Positions 26,017 to 34,967 of a stretch of 64,000 bases of DNA are shown here, piece by piece. Position 1 is the stretch's first letter. Every line of letters begins with the position of its first letter. Under the pieces are notes generated by a model. The model did no database searches. It was given only the letters and a program-made list of their open reading frames with translations, and was not told where the DNA came from. Position numbers and translations under genes: made by a program. The DNA is from Holophagales bacterium (GTDB taxonomy: Bacteria; Acidobacteriota; Thermoanaerobaculia; Multivoradales; Multivoraceae): positions 124,001-188,000 of the forward strand of contig VXZQ01000012.1 in NCBI GenBank assembly GCA_009845425.1. Direction: 5' to 3'.

Positions 26017-26615
26017 CGGTACGTCCCGTCGCGTGTCGGCGTCCGATCGCCGAGGGCGCGTCGGCGGCGGTCTACACGGCGCATCAGCTCGAGCCGCGCT
26101 CGCCGCAGTCGGGACTTCATCGTCCCCTCGGGGAGGTCGAGGAAGGCGCAGACGTCGGCGTAGCTCAGGCCCTGCAGGTCGCGGAGCATCAGGATCTCGG
26201 CGAATGACTCCGGAAGCTCCTCGAGCGCCTGGTAGACCATGCGCAGCTTCTCCCTGCGCTCGGCGCGGGCGCTTGGGTCGCTGTGGCCAGGCTGGTGCTT
26301 CAGCACCTCGTCCGAGACGATGACCGACCTCCGCTCGGTCCGGGTGCGCCGGTAGTGGTCGACGCAGAGGTTGCGCGACAGGCGGAGGGTCCAGCCGGCA
26401 AGCGGCACGTCGCCGCGGTAGCGGTCGAGGTTGCGGTAGAGACGCAGGAAGATCTCCTGGGTCAGGTCCTCGGCCTCGGCCCTGTTGCCGGCGAACTGAA
26501 ACGCGATGTTGTAGATGCGCCGGCCGTAGCGCTCGATCAGCTCGGCCCAGGCGTCGGCGTGGCCGGCCGCTGCGCGCCGGGCGAGGAAGAGGTCGGGGTT
26601 GGGTGTGGCGGGCAT
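26013..26615 (-). CDS. RNA polymerase ECF-type sigma factor
   Basis: This sigma-70 family protein of 200 residues starts at ATG 26615 (MPATPNPDLF). Region 2 is present (YNIAFQFAGNRAEAEDLTQEIFLRLYRNL near 30-60), followed by the core-binding WTLRLSRNLCVDHYRR, and region 4 (LEELPESFAEILMLRDLQGLSYADVCAFLDLPEG, helix-turn-helix near 140-175). The frame extends to 26750, but that part would overlap the metG start and is not conserved-looking. It heads a three-gene operon with two membrane proteins. Divergent from metG, it shares a 115-base control region holding an inverted repeat. Confidence 0.92.
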   Translation of the reverse strand: MPATPNPDLFLARRAAAGHADAWAELIERYGRRIYNIAFQFAGNRAEAEDLTQEIFLRLYRNLDRYRGDVPLAGWTLRLSRNLCVDHYRRTRTERRSVIVSDEVLKHQPGHSDPSARAERREKLRMVYQALEELPESFAEILMLRDLQGLSYADVCAFLDLPEGTMKSRLRRARLELMRRVDRRRRALGDRTPTRDGTYR

Positions 26616-26635
26616 CGTTCTCTGATCAGGAAGAC

Positions 26636-26669
26636 GCAGGATGCCCGGCTGAAGTTGCCTGGATCCTGC
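26636..26669. promoter_or_regulatory. Inverted repeat in the ECF sigma / metG divergent control region
   Basis: GCAGGAT (26636-26642) and ATCCTGC (26663-26669) are perfect 7-bp inverted arms 20 bases apart. The right arm abuts TGCATAAT (26667-26674), a plausible -10 for metG. The layout suits an operator or a sigma-autoregulated promoter. Confidence 0.35.
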
Positions 26670-26730
26670 ATAATCCACCGTCCGATCTCCCCGTTCCGGC
26701 CGGGCCTGGCCCGGGCCAGGGGAACCCTCC

Positions 26731-28386
26731 ATGCCTGAACGACGACCCATCCTCGTTACGAACGCCCTGCCCTACGCCAACGGCCCGATTCATCTGGGTC
26801 ACATGGTGGAGGCGGTGCAGACGGACATCTGGTGCCGGCTGCAGCGGATGCGGGGCCGGGAGTGCTACAACGTCTGCGCCGAGGATGCGCACGGAACGCC
26901 GATCATGCTGCGCGCCGAGCGGGAGGGAGTCACGCCCGAGGAACTGATCGGCCGGATGGCGGAAGAGCATCTGGAGGACTATCGGGGCTTCTCGATTCAC
27001 TTCGACGACTACTACACGACGCACTCTCCCGAGAACCGGGAACTGGTCGAGGAGATCTACGGGCGGTTGTGTGATCGGGGATCGATCGACCGGCGAACGG
27101 TCCGCCAGTTCTACGACCCGGAGCGGGAGATGTTCCTGCCCGATCGTTTCATCAAGGGCACGTGCCCGCGCTGCGGAGCGAAGGACCAGAACGGCGACAG
27201 TTGCGACGAGTGCGGCTCGACCTATCAGCCTTCGGACCTCATCGATCCCCGGTCGATCGTCACCGGCGCACTGCCCGTCGAGAAGGAGTCCGAGCATCTG
27301 TTCCTCCGCCTCTCCGACTACGAGGAATTGCTGGCAGACTGGGTTGGCGATGGCCGCCTGCAGAGCGAGGTCGCCAACAAGCTCCAGGAGTGGTTCGACG
27401 ACGGGCTGCGCGACTGGGACATCTCCCGGGACGCGCCCTACTTCGGGTTCGAGATACCGGACGCTCCGAACAAGTACTTCTACGTCTGGGTCGACGCGCC
27501 GATCGGCTACATGGCCGCCTTCCGCCGATTCTGCGACCGGAACGGCGTGGGGTTCGAGGACTTCTGGGGGCCCGACAGCGATGCCGAGCTGTACCACTTC
27601 ATCGGCAAGGACATCCTCTACTTCCACTGCCTGTTCTGGCCGGCGATGCTCCACGGCGGCGGCTACCGAACGCCGTCGTCGGTGTTCGTCCACGGCTTCC
27701 TGACCGTCGACGGCGCCAAGATGTCGAAGTCGCGCGGCACCTTCGTCATGGCGCGCACCTACCTGGAGCACCTGGATCCGGAGGCTTTCCGTTACTACAT
27801 CGCGGCCAAGCTGGGCAACGGGCTCGCTGATATTGACCTCAACCTGGAGGACTTCGTCCTGCGGGTGAACTCGGATCTCGTCGGCAAGGTGGTGAACATC
27901 GCCAGCCGCTGCGCGGGCTTCCTGCATCGGCAGTTCGACGGCCGGCTGGCGGCGTCGCTCGACGCGCCCCAGCTGCCGGCGGCGGCCGCCGCCCAAGCGG
28001 AGGAGATCGCCAAGCTCTACGAGGGTCGCGACTACAACCGGGCGCTCCGCCACATCATTGGCCTCGCGGACCGCGCCAACCGCTACATCGACGAGCGGCG
28101 CCCCTGGGAGGCGGCGCGTGACCCGGAACGGGCCGAGGAGGTGCAGGCCGTCTGCACCACGGGCCTCGAGCTGTTCCGGCAGTTGGTCGTGTTCCTGAAG
28201 CCGGTCGTACCGGCGATAGCCGGGCGGGCCGAGACCTTTCTGAGGACGGGACCCCTGGTCTGGGACGACGTTCATACGCCGCTGCTGGACCGCGAGATCG
28301 GTACCTTCGAGCCGCTGCTCGTGCGAGTGCGGCCGGAACAGGTAGCGGCAATGATCGCGGCTTCCGGCGAGGACGGCGCCGAGTGA
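26731..28386 (+). CDS. metG: Methionyl-tRNA synthetase
   Basis: This 551-residue class I synthetase has the HIGH-type motif HLGH (in [15 protein letters not shown], near residue 15) and KMSKS (near 331). A four-cysteine zinc knuckle (CPRCG...CDECG, near 145-160) and the C-terminal anticodon-binding helices are also present. It lacks the extra EMAPII-like tRNA-binding domain seen in longer versions. The start ATG follows AGGGGA. It charges tRNA-Met in the cytoplasm. The neighbouring ABC-ATPase gene begins four bases after its stop. Confidence 0.97.
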   Translation: MPERRPILVTNALPYANGPIHLGHMVEAVQTDIWCRLQRMRGRECYNVCAEDAHGTPIMLRAEREGVTPEELIGRMAEEHLEDYRGFSIHFDDYYTTHSPENRELVEEIYGRLCDRGSIDRRTVRQFYDPEREMFLPDRFIKGTCPRCGAKDQNGDSCDECGSTYQPSDLIDPRSIVTGALPVEKESEHLFLRLSDYEELLADWVGDGRLQSEVANKLQEWFDDGLRDWDISRDAPYFGFEIPDAPNKYFYVWVDAPIGYMAAFRRFCDRNGVGFEDFWGPDSDAELYHFIGKDILYFHCLFWPAMLHGGGYRTPSSVFVHGFLTVDGAKMSKSRGTFVMARTYLEHLDPEAFRYYIAAKLGNGLADIDLNLEDFVLRVNSDLVGKVVNIASRCAGFLHRQFDGRLAASLDAPQLPAAAAAQAEEIAKLYEGRDYNRALRHIIGLADRANRYIDERRPWEAARDPERAEEVQAVCTTGLELFRQLVVFLKPVVPAIAGRAETFLRTGPLVWDDVHTPLLDREIGTFEPLLVRVRPEQVAAMIAASGEDGAE

Positions 28387-28390
28387 GGCG

Positions 28391-29605
28391 ATGACGGCCG
28401 CCGCAACCGCGGTCGTGGCTGACCGTCTGACCAAGGTCTACAAGGTCTACGCCAGCCCCTGGGGGCGGCTGCGGGAGGCGGTGACGAGACGACCGGCGCA
28501 CGTGCCGTTCCGGGCGCTCGACGACGTCAGCTTCGAACTGCCCGCCGGCGAGGGGCTGGGCGTGGTGGGGGAGAACGGCGCAGGCAAGAGCACCCTGCTC
28601 AAGATCGTCGCCGGGGTGACCCGGCCGACCTCGGGGGAACTTGGCGTCCAGGGGAGGATCGCCTCCATCCTGGAGCTCGGCTCGGGCTTCCACCACGAGT
28701 TCACGGGGCGTCAGAACATCCGCCTGAGCGCCGCGATCGTGGGGCTGGACGAGCGGGAACTCAGGGAGAGGACCGGCGACATCATCGAGTTCAGTGAGCT
28801 GGGGCCTGCGATCGACCAGCCCGTCCGCTCGTACTCGACCGGTATGACGATGCGCCTCGGCTTCTCGATCGCCGTCCAGGTCGAACCGGACATCCTGGTC
28901 GTCGACGAGGCGCTCTCGGTCGGTGACGGCTACTTCCAGAAGAAGTGCATGGACCGGCTCCAGGGATTCGTCGCCGCCGGCGGTACCCTGCTGTTCTGCT
29001 CGCACGCGATGTACTACGTCACCGCGTTCTGCCAAAGAGCGCTGTGGCTCCGCCAGGGCGAAACGGCCGCCTCAGGGCCCGCGCTGGGCGTCGTCGGCGA
29101 GTACGAACGGTTCCTGATGGCCAAGAGTGGCGAGAGTGTCCGGGCGACAGACGAGGGCGCCGATCCGGCATCCGCGCAGGCCCGGATCGTGGCCATCCGG
29201 CCCCGCGGTGCTACCCGGCGGCGGGCTTCGGAACCCTGGGCCCTCGAGGTCGAGTGGGAGAGCCGGGAAGAGGAGTTGGGCTTCCATCTGGCGGTGGGCC
29301 TCGACACCGCGGACGGCGTCCAGGTCTGCGCGTTCACGACCGAGCGGGCCGGGCTTCTGCCAGTCAGGGGCAAGGGATGTCACCGGGCGGTGGTGACGGT
29401 ACCGCGGCTGCCCATGACGAAGGGGGACTACTCGGCCTGCGTGTTCCTGCTGGACGAGGAGTCCCTGCACGTCTACGACCGCAAGGTGGCGGCGAACGTG
29501 CTGGAGATCGAGGCCGGACGTTTCGAGCCGAGCCTGTTCGACGTGCCGCACGAGTGGGAACTCGATGGTGGGCGGCCCGGAGCCTCCGGGGAGGACGCTT
29601 CATGA
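28391..29605 (+). CDS. Polysaccharide-export-type ABC transporter ATP-binding protein (Wzt/TagH-like)
   Basis: This 404-residue protein has a full nucleotide-binding domain: Walker A GENGAGKST near residue 63, Q-loop region, signature SYSTGMTMRLGF near 148 and Walker B DILVVDEAL near 166. A C-terminal beta-rich extension (about 255-390) resembles the Wzt O-antigen-recognition domain. Such ATPases pair with a Wzm/TagG permease to export lipopolysaccharide O-chains or teichoic acid. No permease or glycosyltransferase is in the window, so it is an orphan ATPase here. Its stop overlaps the start of a hydroxyacid dehydrogenase gene (ATGA). Confidence 0.88.
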   Translation: MTAAATAVVADRLTKVYKVYASPWGRLREAVTRRPAHVPFRALDDVSFELPAGEGLGVVGENGAGKSTLLKIVAGVTRPTSGELGVQGRIASILELGSGFHHEFTGRQNIRLSAAIVGLDERELRERTGDIIEFSELGPAIDQPVRSYSTGMTMRLGFSIAVQVEPDILVVDEALSVGDGYFQKKCMDRLQGFVAAGGTLLFCSHAMYYVTAFCQRALWLRQGETAASGPALGVVGEYERFLMAKSGESVRATDEGADPASAQARIVAIRPRGATRRRASEPWALEVEWESREEELGFHLAVGLDTADGVQVCAFTTERAGLLPVRGKGCHRAVVTVPRLPMTKGDYSACVFLLDEESLHVYDRKVAANVLEIEAGRFEPSLFDVPHEWELDGGRPGASGEDAS

Positions 29606-30573
29606 AGGTACTCGTGACCCGGCCGATTCCGGAGCCGGCGGTCGAGCGGCTGCGCGCGGAGCCTGGGATCGAGACGCGGTTGCTGGAGGAGGACGCGGCG
29701 ATGGACCGTGCGGCGCTGCTCGACGCCGCGGCCGAGGCCGAGGTGATCCTGGCCCTGCTGACGGAGCGGATGGACGCGGAACTCCTCGACCGGGCGAGCA
29801 ACCTGCGCATGGTCGCGAACATGGCGGTCGGCTTCGACAACGTCGACATCGAGGCGGCTGAGGCCCGCGGCATCTGGGTCACGAACACGCCGGGCGTGCT
29901 CGACGGTGCCACCGCCGACCTGGCGATGGCGCTGCTGCTCGCGGCGGCTCGTCGATTGCCGGAAGCCGAGCGATTCCTGCGCGCCGGCCGCTACCGGCGC
30001 TGGGGACCGATGCTGCTGACGGGCCAGGAGGTTCACGGCCGGACGCTCGGCATCCTCGGCATGGGTCGCATCGGCGAGGCGGTCGCCCGCCGTGCCCGGC
30101 TCGGTTTCGGCATGGAGATTCTGTACTGGGATGAACGGGGGCGTCCGGAGCTGGAGCGCGAGCTCGGCGCGCGGCGTACCGACCTGAACGAGTTGCTCGG
30201 CGCCGCCGACTTCGTCTCCATCCACCTGCCGCTGACCGAAGGGACGACCGGCCTGATCGGCCGGGACGAACTCGCCCGGATGAAACCGACCGCGGTGCTG
30301 GTGAACACCGCCCGCGGGCCGATCGTCGACGAAGAAGCGCTGGCGGCGGCGCTTCGCTCGGGCGTCATCTGGGCCGCCGGCCTGGACGTCTTCGAACGCG
30401 AACCGGAGGTCCACGCGGACCTGCTCGACCTCGACAACGCGGTCCTGCTGCCCCACATCGCCAGCGCCTCGATCCCGACCCGCCTGGCCATGGCCCAACT
30501 CGCCGTGGACAACGTTCTGGCTCTGCACCGCGGCGAAGACCCGCCGACGCCCGTCGTCCGCGGTACACGTTGA
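29602..30573 (+). CDS. 2-hydroxyacid dehydrogenase (glyoxylate/hydroxypyruvate reductase-like, GyaR type)
   Basis: This 323-residue D-isomer-specific dehydrogenase has NMAVGFDNVDIEAA near 74, TPGVLDGATADLA near 96, the NAD-binding LGILGMGRIGEAVARRA near 147, the catalytic arginine region VNTARGPIVDEEAL near 235 and the Glu/His in LPHIASAS near 288. It would reduce glyoxylate, hydroxypyruvate or another 2-oxoacid. Start is ATG at 29602, overlapping the ABC-ATPase stop by four bases. The gene converges on the SUMF1-like gene across a 38-base gap. Confidence 0.92.
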   Translation: MKVLVTRPIPEPAVERLRAEPGIETRLLEEDAAMDRAALLDAAAEAEVILALLTERMDAELLDRASNLRMVANMAVGFDNVDIEAAEARGIWVTNTPGVLDGATADLAMALLLAAARRLPEAERFLRAGRYRRWGPMLLTGQEVHGRTLGILGMGRIGEAVARRARLGFGMEILYWDERGRPELERELGARRTDLNELLGAADFVSIHLPLTEGTTGLIGRDELARMKPTAVLVNTARGPIVDEEALAAALRSGVIWAAGLDVFEREPEVHADLLDLDNAVLLPHIASASIPTRLAMAQLAVDNVLALHRGEDPPTPVVRGTR

Positions 30574-30611
30574 AGGCCGCCCCTGACCCCATACGGGCTG
30601 GACGTCGTCGT

Positions 30612-31262
30612 CTAGCCTCGGATGCGGAAAGAGCGGGCGACCCGGAAGCCTGTTTCGTCGGATGCGAAACCGGGTGCTTCGTGTTTTATCGGGGCGGGGT
30701 GGAGTTCTTGTGGCAGGAGCCGGAACGAACCCCCACAAAGGACTCGTCGTTCGTCGCCAGGACCCTCGGCGACCCACTCCCAGACGCTGCCCAGCATGCC
30801 GTGAAGGCCGAAGTCGTTCGCCTGCCGGTGCTCAGGGTGCTGGACGCGGCCTTCGGAGTTCCGCGCGTGCCAGCAGTGGCGGTCGATGGCCTCCGGGGTG
30901 GCTGTCCAGGTGGGTTCTACGCCCGGCGCAGAGGAACCCCGGCATGCGTAGAGCCACTCCGTTCGCGTCGGCAGCCTCATCGGCTTGCGGGACACCTCGG
31001 CGTACCAGCGGCAGTAGCCGTCGGCCTGGTTCCAACTGATGCCGACGGCGAGATCCCGGTCGCCGGAAGAGAGGGGGGATCGTTGGTAGTCGGAATCGAA
31101 GGCCTCGTACTGCTCGTTCGTCACGGGCCACTTGCTGAGGTAGAAGGGTTCGACCGTCACCGTTCGTCCGCCGATCGGGACATCGCCGCCCGGCACGAGC
31201 CAGAGGATCGTGCGCGGGACGTGGGCGTAGGAGCGGGGCAGCGGGCGGCTGCTGCTGGCCAC
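30612..31262 (-). CDS. SUMF1/FGE-sulfatase-modifying-factor-like protein lacking the catalytic cysteines
   Basis: This 216-residue protein of the formylglycine-generating-enzyme fold (DUF323) has VPGGDVPIGG, EPFYLSKWPVTNEQYEAF near 40, AVGISWNQADGYCRWY near 72, RLPTRTEWLYACRG near 95 and a C-terminal LCGGSF...TGFRVARSFR. True FGE has two cysteines in the segment after the GGS, whereas this one reads GGSFRLLPQELHPAPIKHE with none. It is therefore probably a structural or ligand-binding relative, not the activator of the sulfatase at 15875-17611. The start GTG is 14 bases after the radical SAM stop. The longer upstream frame is antisense-frame shadow. Confidence 0.8.
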   Translation of the reverse strand: MASSSRPLPRSYAHVPRTILWLVPGGDVPIGGRTVTVEPFYLSKWPVTNEQYEAFDSDYQRSPLSSGDRDLAVGISWNQADGYCRWYAEVSRKPMRLPTRTEWLYACRGSSAPGVEPTWTATPEAIDRHCWHARNSEGRVQHPEHRQANDFGLHGMLGSVWEWVAEGPGDERRVLCGGSFRLLPQELHPAPIKHEAPGFASDETGFRVARSFRIRG

Positions 31263-31276
31263 GACGCCGGGACCGT

Positions 31277-32647
31277 TCAGGAGGGGCGGTTGCCGAACAC
31301 CTTGGGCGTCGGCATCCGGGCGCGGATCGACTCGAGTTCCTCGACGGTCACGGTCGAGATCCCGTTCTTGCGGCAGTGGGACTCGACCGAACGCACGACC
31401 ATGCCACGGACGAAGGCCGGCACCCGCTTCATGCGGGCTTCGGCTTCCGGCTCCCAGGCGATGCTGGTCGAGCTGTCCTCGCCGTAGCGGGCGAGAGAGG
31501 CCAGCCCCGTGCGGTCGCCGACTGCCTGCAGCTGATCCGCCGTGAACGAGCCGGGTTCGTGGGTGCAGAGCGGATCCTCCGCCATCAGGTCGCCGGTCAT
31601 CCCGAAGGCCCGGGCCCGGCAGCCGCCGCAGACCGTCGACAGTTCGCACGAGCCGCAGCGGCCGCCGAGATCGTTGCGACGCCGGATCGACTGGAAGAGG
31701 TCGGAGTCGTTCCACAGGTCCGAGAGCGTCGAGCGCTTCAGGTTGCCGCCGAACACTGGCAGGTAGGGGCAGGGCGTGACGTCGCCGTTGGGTCGGATCC
31801 CCATGTAGTGGGTTCCGGCCGGGCAGCCGCCGGCGCCGCCGTCGTACGCCTTGAGGAAGGGCGAGTCCGGATCTCCGGCGAGCAGTTGACGAACGTAGTG
31901 GGGGGCGCATTTCGCGTTGACCACCATGCGCCCGCGGTAGTTCCGCTGGATGGACGTGAGGGCGGCCAGCACGTTGTCGTAGTCGGCCGGCGACAGGTCC
32001 GAAACGAACTGGCCGCGGCCGGTCGGAACCAGGAAGTACAGGTTCCAGACCCGGGCCGCCAGTTCGCTGTAGGCGAACTCGGCGATCTCCTCGAGCTGAC
32101 CCCGGTTGTGCGCCCCGGCCGTCGTCTGGATGATGAAGGGCAACCCTGCCGTGGCGAGGTGCCCGGCGCCGTCGACCGTGTTCTGCCAGGCGCCGCGAAC
32201 CCGCCGGAAGCCGTCGTGAACCTCGGCGTCTAGGGCGTCGAGCGACAGGGCGAGGCCGCGGACGCCCTCGCCGGCCAGAATCCGGGCCAGGTTCTCGGTG
32301 ATCCGTACGCCGTTGCTGCCGACGACGACCCACAGATCCCGTTCGGCCGCATAGCGCACGATGTCGAGGATGTCCCGGCGCAGCAGCGGCTCTCCGCCGG
32401 TGAGGATGACCAGGGCTTCAGGTGCGAACTCGCAGATGTCGTCGATCACCTTGCGGCACTGGTCGGTCGAGAGTTCCGAGCGGTCCGCGAAGTTCGCCGT
32501 CTGGACCAGGGGCTTGCCGCCGGCGTCGAGGTAGCAGTGCTCGCAGGCCAGGTTGCAGCGATAGGTCAGGTTCCAGGAGATGACGTAGGGGCGCGCGAAC
32601 GCGGCCGGATTCACGCTCGCCTGCCGCTCCAGGGGTGACACGGTCAT
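31277..32647 (-). CDS. Radical SAM/SPASM protein related to NirJ/AhbD, with C-terminal PCP_red-like domain
   Basis: This 456-residue protein has a radical SAM 4Fe-4S motif CNLACEHCYL (C31, C35, C38) and GGEPLLRRDILDIV near 85. The SPASM region has cysteine spacing like NirJ/AhbD (GGCPAGTHYMGIRPNGDV then TPCPYLPVFGG; GRCGSCELSTVCGGCRAR). NirJ and AhbC/AhbD act on tetrapyrroles in haem d1 and alternative haem synthesis. Residues about 400-450 form a PCP_red-like module (WEPEAEARMKRVPAFVR then VTVEELESIRARM), resembling the tail of dark-operative protochlorophyllide reductase subunit B. It heads a run with a SUMF1-like gene. A tetrapyrrole or haem substrate is inference. Confidence 0.88.
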   Translation of the reverse strand: MTVSPLERQASVNPAAFARPYVISWNLTYRCNLACEHCYLDAGGKPLVQTANFADRSELSTDQCRKVIDDICEFAPEALVILTGGEPLLRRDILDIVRYAAERDLWVVVGSNGVRITENLARILAGEGVRGLALSLDALDAEVHDGFRRVRGAWQNTVDGAGHLATAGLPFIIQTTAGAHNRGQLEEIAEFAYSELAARVWNLYFLVPTGRGQFVSDLSPADYDNVLAALTSIQRNYRGRMVVNAKCAPHYVRQLLAGDPDSPFLKAYDGGAGGCPAGTHYMGIRPNGDVTPCPYLPVFGGNLKRSTLSDLWNDSDLFQSIRRRNDLGGRCGSCELSTVCGGCRARAFGMTGDLMAEDPLCTHEPGSFTADQLQAVGDRTGLASLARYGEDSSTSIAWEPEAEARMKRVPAFVRGMVVRSVESHCRKNGISTVTVEELESIRARMPTPKVFGNRPS

Positions 32648-32668
32648 CGGTAACTCCGGGTCGCGGGA

Positions 32669-33148
32669 TCAGGCGATGCCGAAGAACGAGCGGGCGCGTT
32701 CCAGGACGGCCGCGTCCACCTCTTCGTAGCCGTGGTCTTCGGCGAACTTCTCGATCCCCGCGACCGCCGAGGCGCGGACGATGTCCGGGATGTTGGCGAG
32801 CCGCTCGCGGGCCTCGGCGGTCCAGGGAATGCCCTCCGGGCCGCCGTTGCCGCCCTGGACCGGGTTGGCGTTCTCCCCGGCTTGCGTCCCGGTCACCGGA
32901 ACGCCCATGTCGGCGAGCATGCCGGTGAACGGGCACTTCGAGGCGGCGGCGGCTGTCTCGGGATCTTCGGAAGCGCCGATCTTCACCCCGAGCGACCCGA
33001 CGACCTGGGTCTCGTGCGGGTTCGTCATCATCGCCATCTCGGCCGAGCAGGCGGGACAGGCATAGACCAGGGCGACCGAACCGCCTTCGGGGCCGATCGC
33101 GTGCTTGAGCTTCATCTGCTCGTCGCAGGGTACGCAGAGGAACTTCAT
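32669..33148 (-). CDS. Small zinc-ribbon protein with a CPF motif and a PCP_red-like domain
   Basis: This 159-residue protein has C5xxC8 and C31xxC34 (CVPC...CPAC), a rubredoxin-like metal knuckle. KCPFTGML follows near residue 71, then a Gly-rich linker, then a PCP_red-like helix pair at about 106-157 (IPWTAEARERLANIPDIVR). The same CPF and PCP_red elements recur in the neighbouring radical SAM protein or the stress protein at 39062-41221. CP dipeptides can bind haem in other proteins. The gene is 12 bases from the Mrp-type ATPase and 21 from the radical SAM gene, all same strand. Function unknown; a metal or tetrapyrrole carrier is a guess. Confidence 0.8.
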   Translation of the reverse strand: MKFLCVPCDEQMKLKHAIGPEGGSVALVYACPACSAEMAMMTNPHETQVVGSLGVKIGASEDPETAAAASKCPFTGMLADMGVPVTGTQAGENANPVQGGNGGPEGIPWTAEARERLANIPDIVRASAVAGIEKFAEDHGYEEVDAAVLERARSFFGIA

Positions 33149-33160
33149 CAGGTCTCCGGA

Positions 33161-34039
33161 TCAGCCGGCCCGCCGCTCGGCGAGTCCGCTCAGGATGGAG
33201 TCGGCGGCGGCCTCGATCGCGGTGACGGCCGGCCCCCGCGGCAATTCCGGTTCGCCGGCATCGGAGGCCGCGGCCAGTCGCGGGTCGAACGGTATCGAAG
33301 CGAGCACGGGGAGTCCAAGCTCGGGCGCCGTGTCCACAGGCCCATCGAACAGGGTTCTGACCTCGTCGCAGCTTCCGCAGTAGTAGCCGCTCATGTTCTC
33401 GATCACGCCGAGAGTCACGTTCGGGGTTCGCCGCAGCGCGGCCGCCGACCGCGCCACGACGCCTCGCGCCAGTGCGGTCGGGATGGAGACGAGGACGAAA
33501 CGGGCCCCCGGTCCGAGGACCTCGGCGTACTGGAGCGTGCGCTCGGCGCCGGGGGGCAGGTCGACCAGGAGAACGTCGAGACGTCCCCAGTCGACCAGGC
33601 CGAGCAACTGCTGGAACAGGTTGAACTCTCGGGTGGCGCGCCAGACATGGGAGTCGCCGCGGGCAACGCTGGCGAAGTCCAGATCCTCCGATTCCGGCAC
33701 CGCCGAACCCATCGATACGACGCCGAGGCCCGTCGACGTGCGGGGCAGCGCCATGCCGCGGCCGCCTGGAAGGATGGCCGCGTTCTCGAGGCCGGCGAGG
33801 CGTGCCTGGCACGGGCCGTTCAGGTCGGCGTCGAGGACGGCGCAGCGGCGCCCGCGGCGCTCCATTGCCAGGGCCAGTTGCATCGTCAAGGTGCTCTTGC
33901 CGACGCCCCCCTTGCCCGAGCCGATGGCGAGGACGTGCTCGACGCCGGCCAGCGCCTCGGCGATGCGCTGCCGCTGCCGGCCGACCTGGCCGGCGATGTC
34001 GGAACCGCCGTCCTCGGTCAGGTCGAAGTAGCTCTTCAT
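33161..34039 (-). CDS. Mrp/NBP35-family (ParA-like) P-loop ATPase
   Basis: The true start is ATG at 34039 (MKSYFDLTEDGG). Upstream the frame is a shadow of the acetyltransferase gene. The 292-residue protein has the deviant Walker A GSGKGGVGKST near residue 40, a switch DADLNGPC, and CGSCDEVRTLF near 215, matching the C-terminal CxxC of Mrp/NBP35 iron-sulfur carriers. It lacks the N-terminal DUF59 of longer Mrp. Such proteins assemble or transfer Fe-S clusters. Adjacent to a radical SAM gene and a zinc-ribbon/PCP_red gene, it may supply clusters to that enzyme; this is inferred from proximity. Confidence 0.88.
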   Translation of the reverse strand: MKSYFDLTEDGGSDIAGQVGRQRQRIAEALAGVEHVLAIGSGKGGVGKSTLTMQLALAMERRGRRCAVLDADLNGPCQARLAGLENAAILPGGRGMALPRTSTGLGVVSMGSAVPESEDLDFASVARGDSHVWRATREFNLFQQLLGLVDWGRLDVLLVDLPPGAERTLQYAEVLGPGARFVLVSIPTALARGVVARSAAALRRTPNVTLGVIENMSGYYCGSCDEVRTLFDGPVDTAPELGLPVLASIPFDPRLAAASDAGEPELPRGPAVTAIEAAADSILSGLAERRAG

Positions 34040-34064
34040 CGCGCTAGGGAGAGTAACAAGTCTG

Positions 34065-34964
34065 CTACCCCGGAGCGGCTTCGCTCTCGTAGCGAATCGT
34101 CCTTGCGCCGGGCCTGAAGCCGTAGTCCTCGAGGCGGCCGGCGAGGGCCTCCGACGGATGGACCCGTGGCAGGTGGAGCGGACGCCCGGCACGATCCGAC
34201 GCGACGGCGAGCAGCGGGCGAACCAGCGCGGGATCGGGCATCTTGCCGCCGAGGGCGAGCGCCTCCAGCGGTGTCCCCGCGGGCGGATCCGCCAGGAAGG
34301 GCAGGGGCGCTTCCGCGTCGCTGTCGCTCCGGTGGAGCAGCCAGGCCTCGAAGCCCCGATCCGTGGCGATCGCAAGGCCGTGCGGCCGGTCACGGAGGTT
34401 CCGGACGCTCTGAGGAGCGCGCTGCCAGCAGCGGTCGAGCTCCGGGACGGCCTTGAAGTCCGTTTGCGAGACGAGCTCGGAGGCGGCAACGCCGGCGACC
34501 AGGTCGACACCGGGCACACCGGACGGCGCCTCGCCCGCGCGGGAGTAGTCGGTCAGGACATCTCGCTCGGTGAACCCGCAGGCTTCGAAGAAGCGGCGGC
34601 CGAGGGCGTCGTCTTCGGGTAGTTCGACGAGCATCAGGGTCGGTTCGAGGATGGCCATCTTCTGACTCAGGGAAGTCATCATGTGACGGGCGTGACCCTG
34701 GCGGCGGTGGTCCGGGTGGACGGCGACGTGGAGCACCAGGCTGGCGAGCGGTTCCCGCTTGGCGGCGATGAGGACGCCGATCGGGTCGGGTCCCTCGAAG
34801 GCGACCATGCAACTGCTGGTCCAGAGGTTCATCTCGCGGCCCAGTCGCTTCATGTGGTCCACCGTCAGCTTCCAGGGCCGGGCGCCGGAGCCGACGTTGC
34901 AGCGTTCGTACGCGTCGACGATGAGGGGCACGTCGTCCGAGCGGCAGAAGCGGTAGGCGGTCAC
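34065..34964 (-). CDS. GNAT-family N-acetyltransferase
   Basis: This 299-residue protein has an N-terminal GNAT domain with the acetyl-CoA pyrophosphate-binding motif VHPDHRRQGHARHMM near residue 89 and an FFEACGFTERD hook near 128. A C-terminal half, about 150 residues, is probably a second degenerate GNAT-like domain. The acceptor is unknown. It lies between the Mrp-like ATPase (25 bases) and an MFS transporter (3 bases) on the same strand. The cluster may be one operon, though the acetyltransferase has no obvious link to the radical SAM genes. Confidence 0.85.
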   Translation of the reverse strand: MTAYRFCRSDDVPLIVDAYERCNVGSGARPWKLTVDHMKRLGREMNLWTSSCMVAFEGPDPIGVLIAAKREPLASLVLHVAVHPDHRRQGHARHMMTSLSQKMAILEPTLMLVELPEDDALGRRFFEACGFTERDVLTDYSRAGEAPSGVPGVDLVAGVAASELVSQTDFKAVPELDRCWQRAPQSVRNLRDRPHGLAIATDRGFEAWLLHRSDSDAEAPLPFLADPPAGTPLEALALGGKMPDPALVRPLLAVASDRAGRPLHLPRVHPSEALAGRLEDYGFRPGARTIRYESEAAPG

Positions 34965-34967
34965 CCG

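Noticed and set aside
30612-32333. A 573-residue frame covering the SUMF1-like region and beyond
   Set aside because: Its first two-thirds are a low-complexity shadow of the radical SAM gene. The genuine SUMF1-like gene starts at GTG 31262.
33161-34519. The longer frame of the Mrp-like ATPase gene
   Set aside because: The upstream part is Ser/Arg-rich shadow of the acetyltransferase; a conserved start MKSYFDLTEDGG is at 34039.
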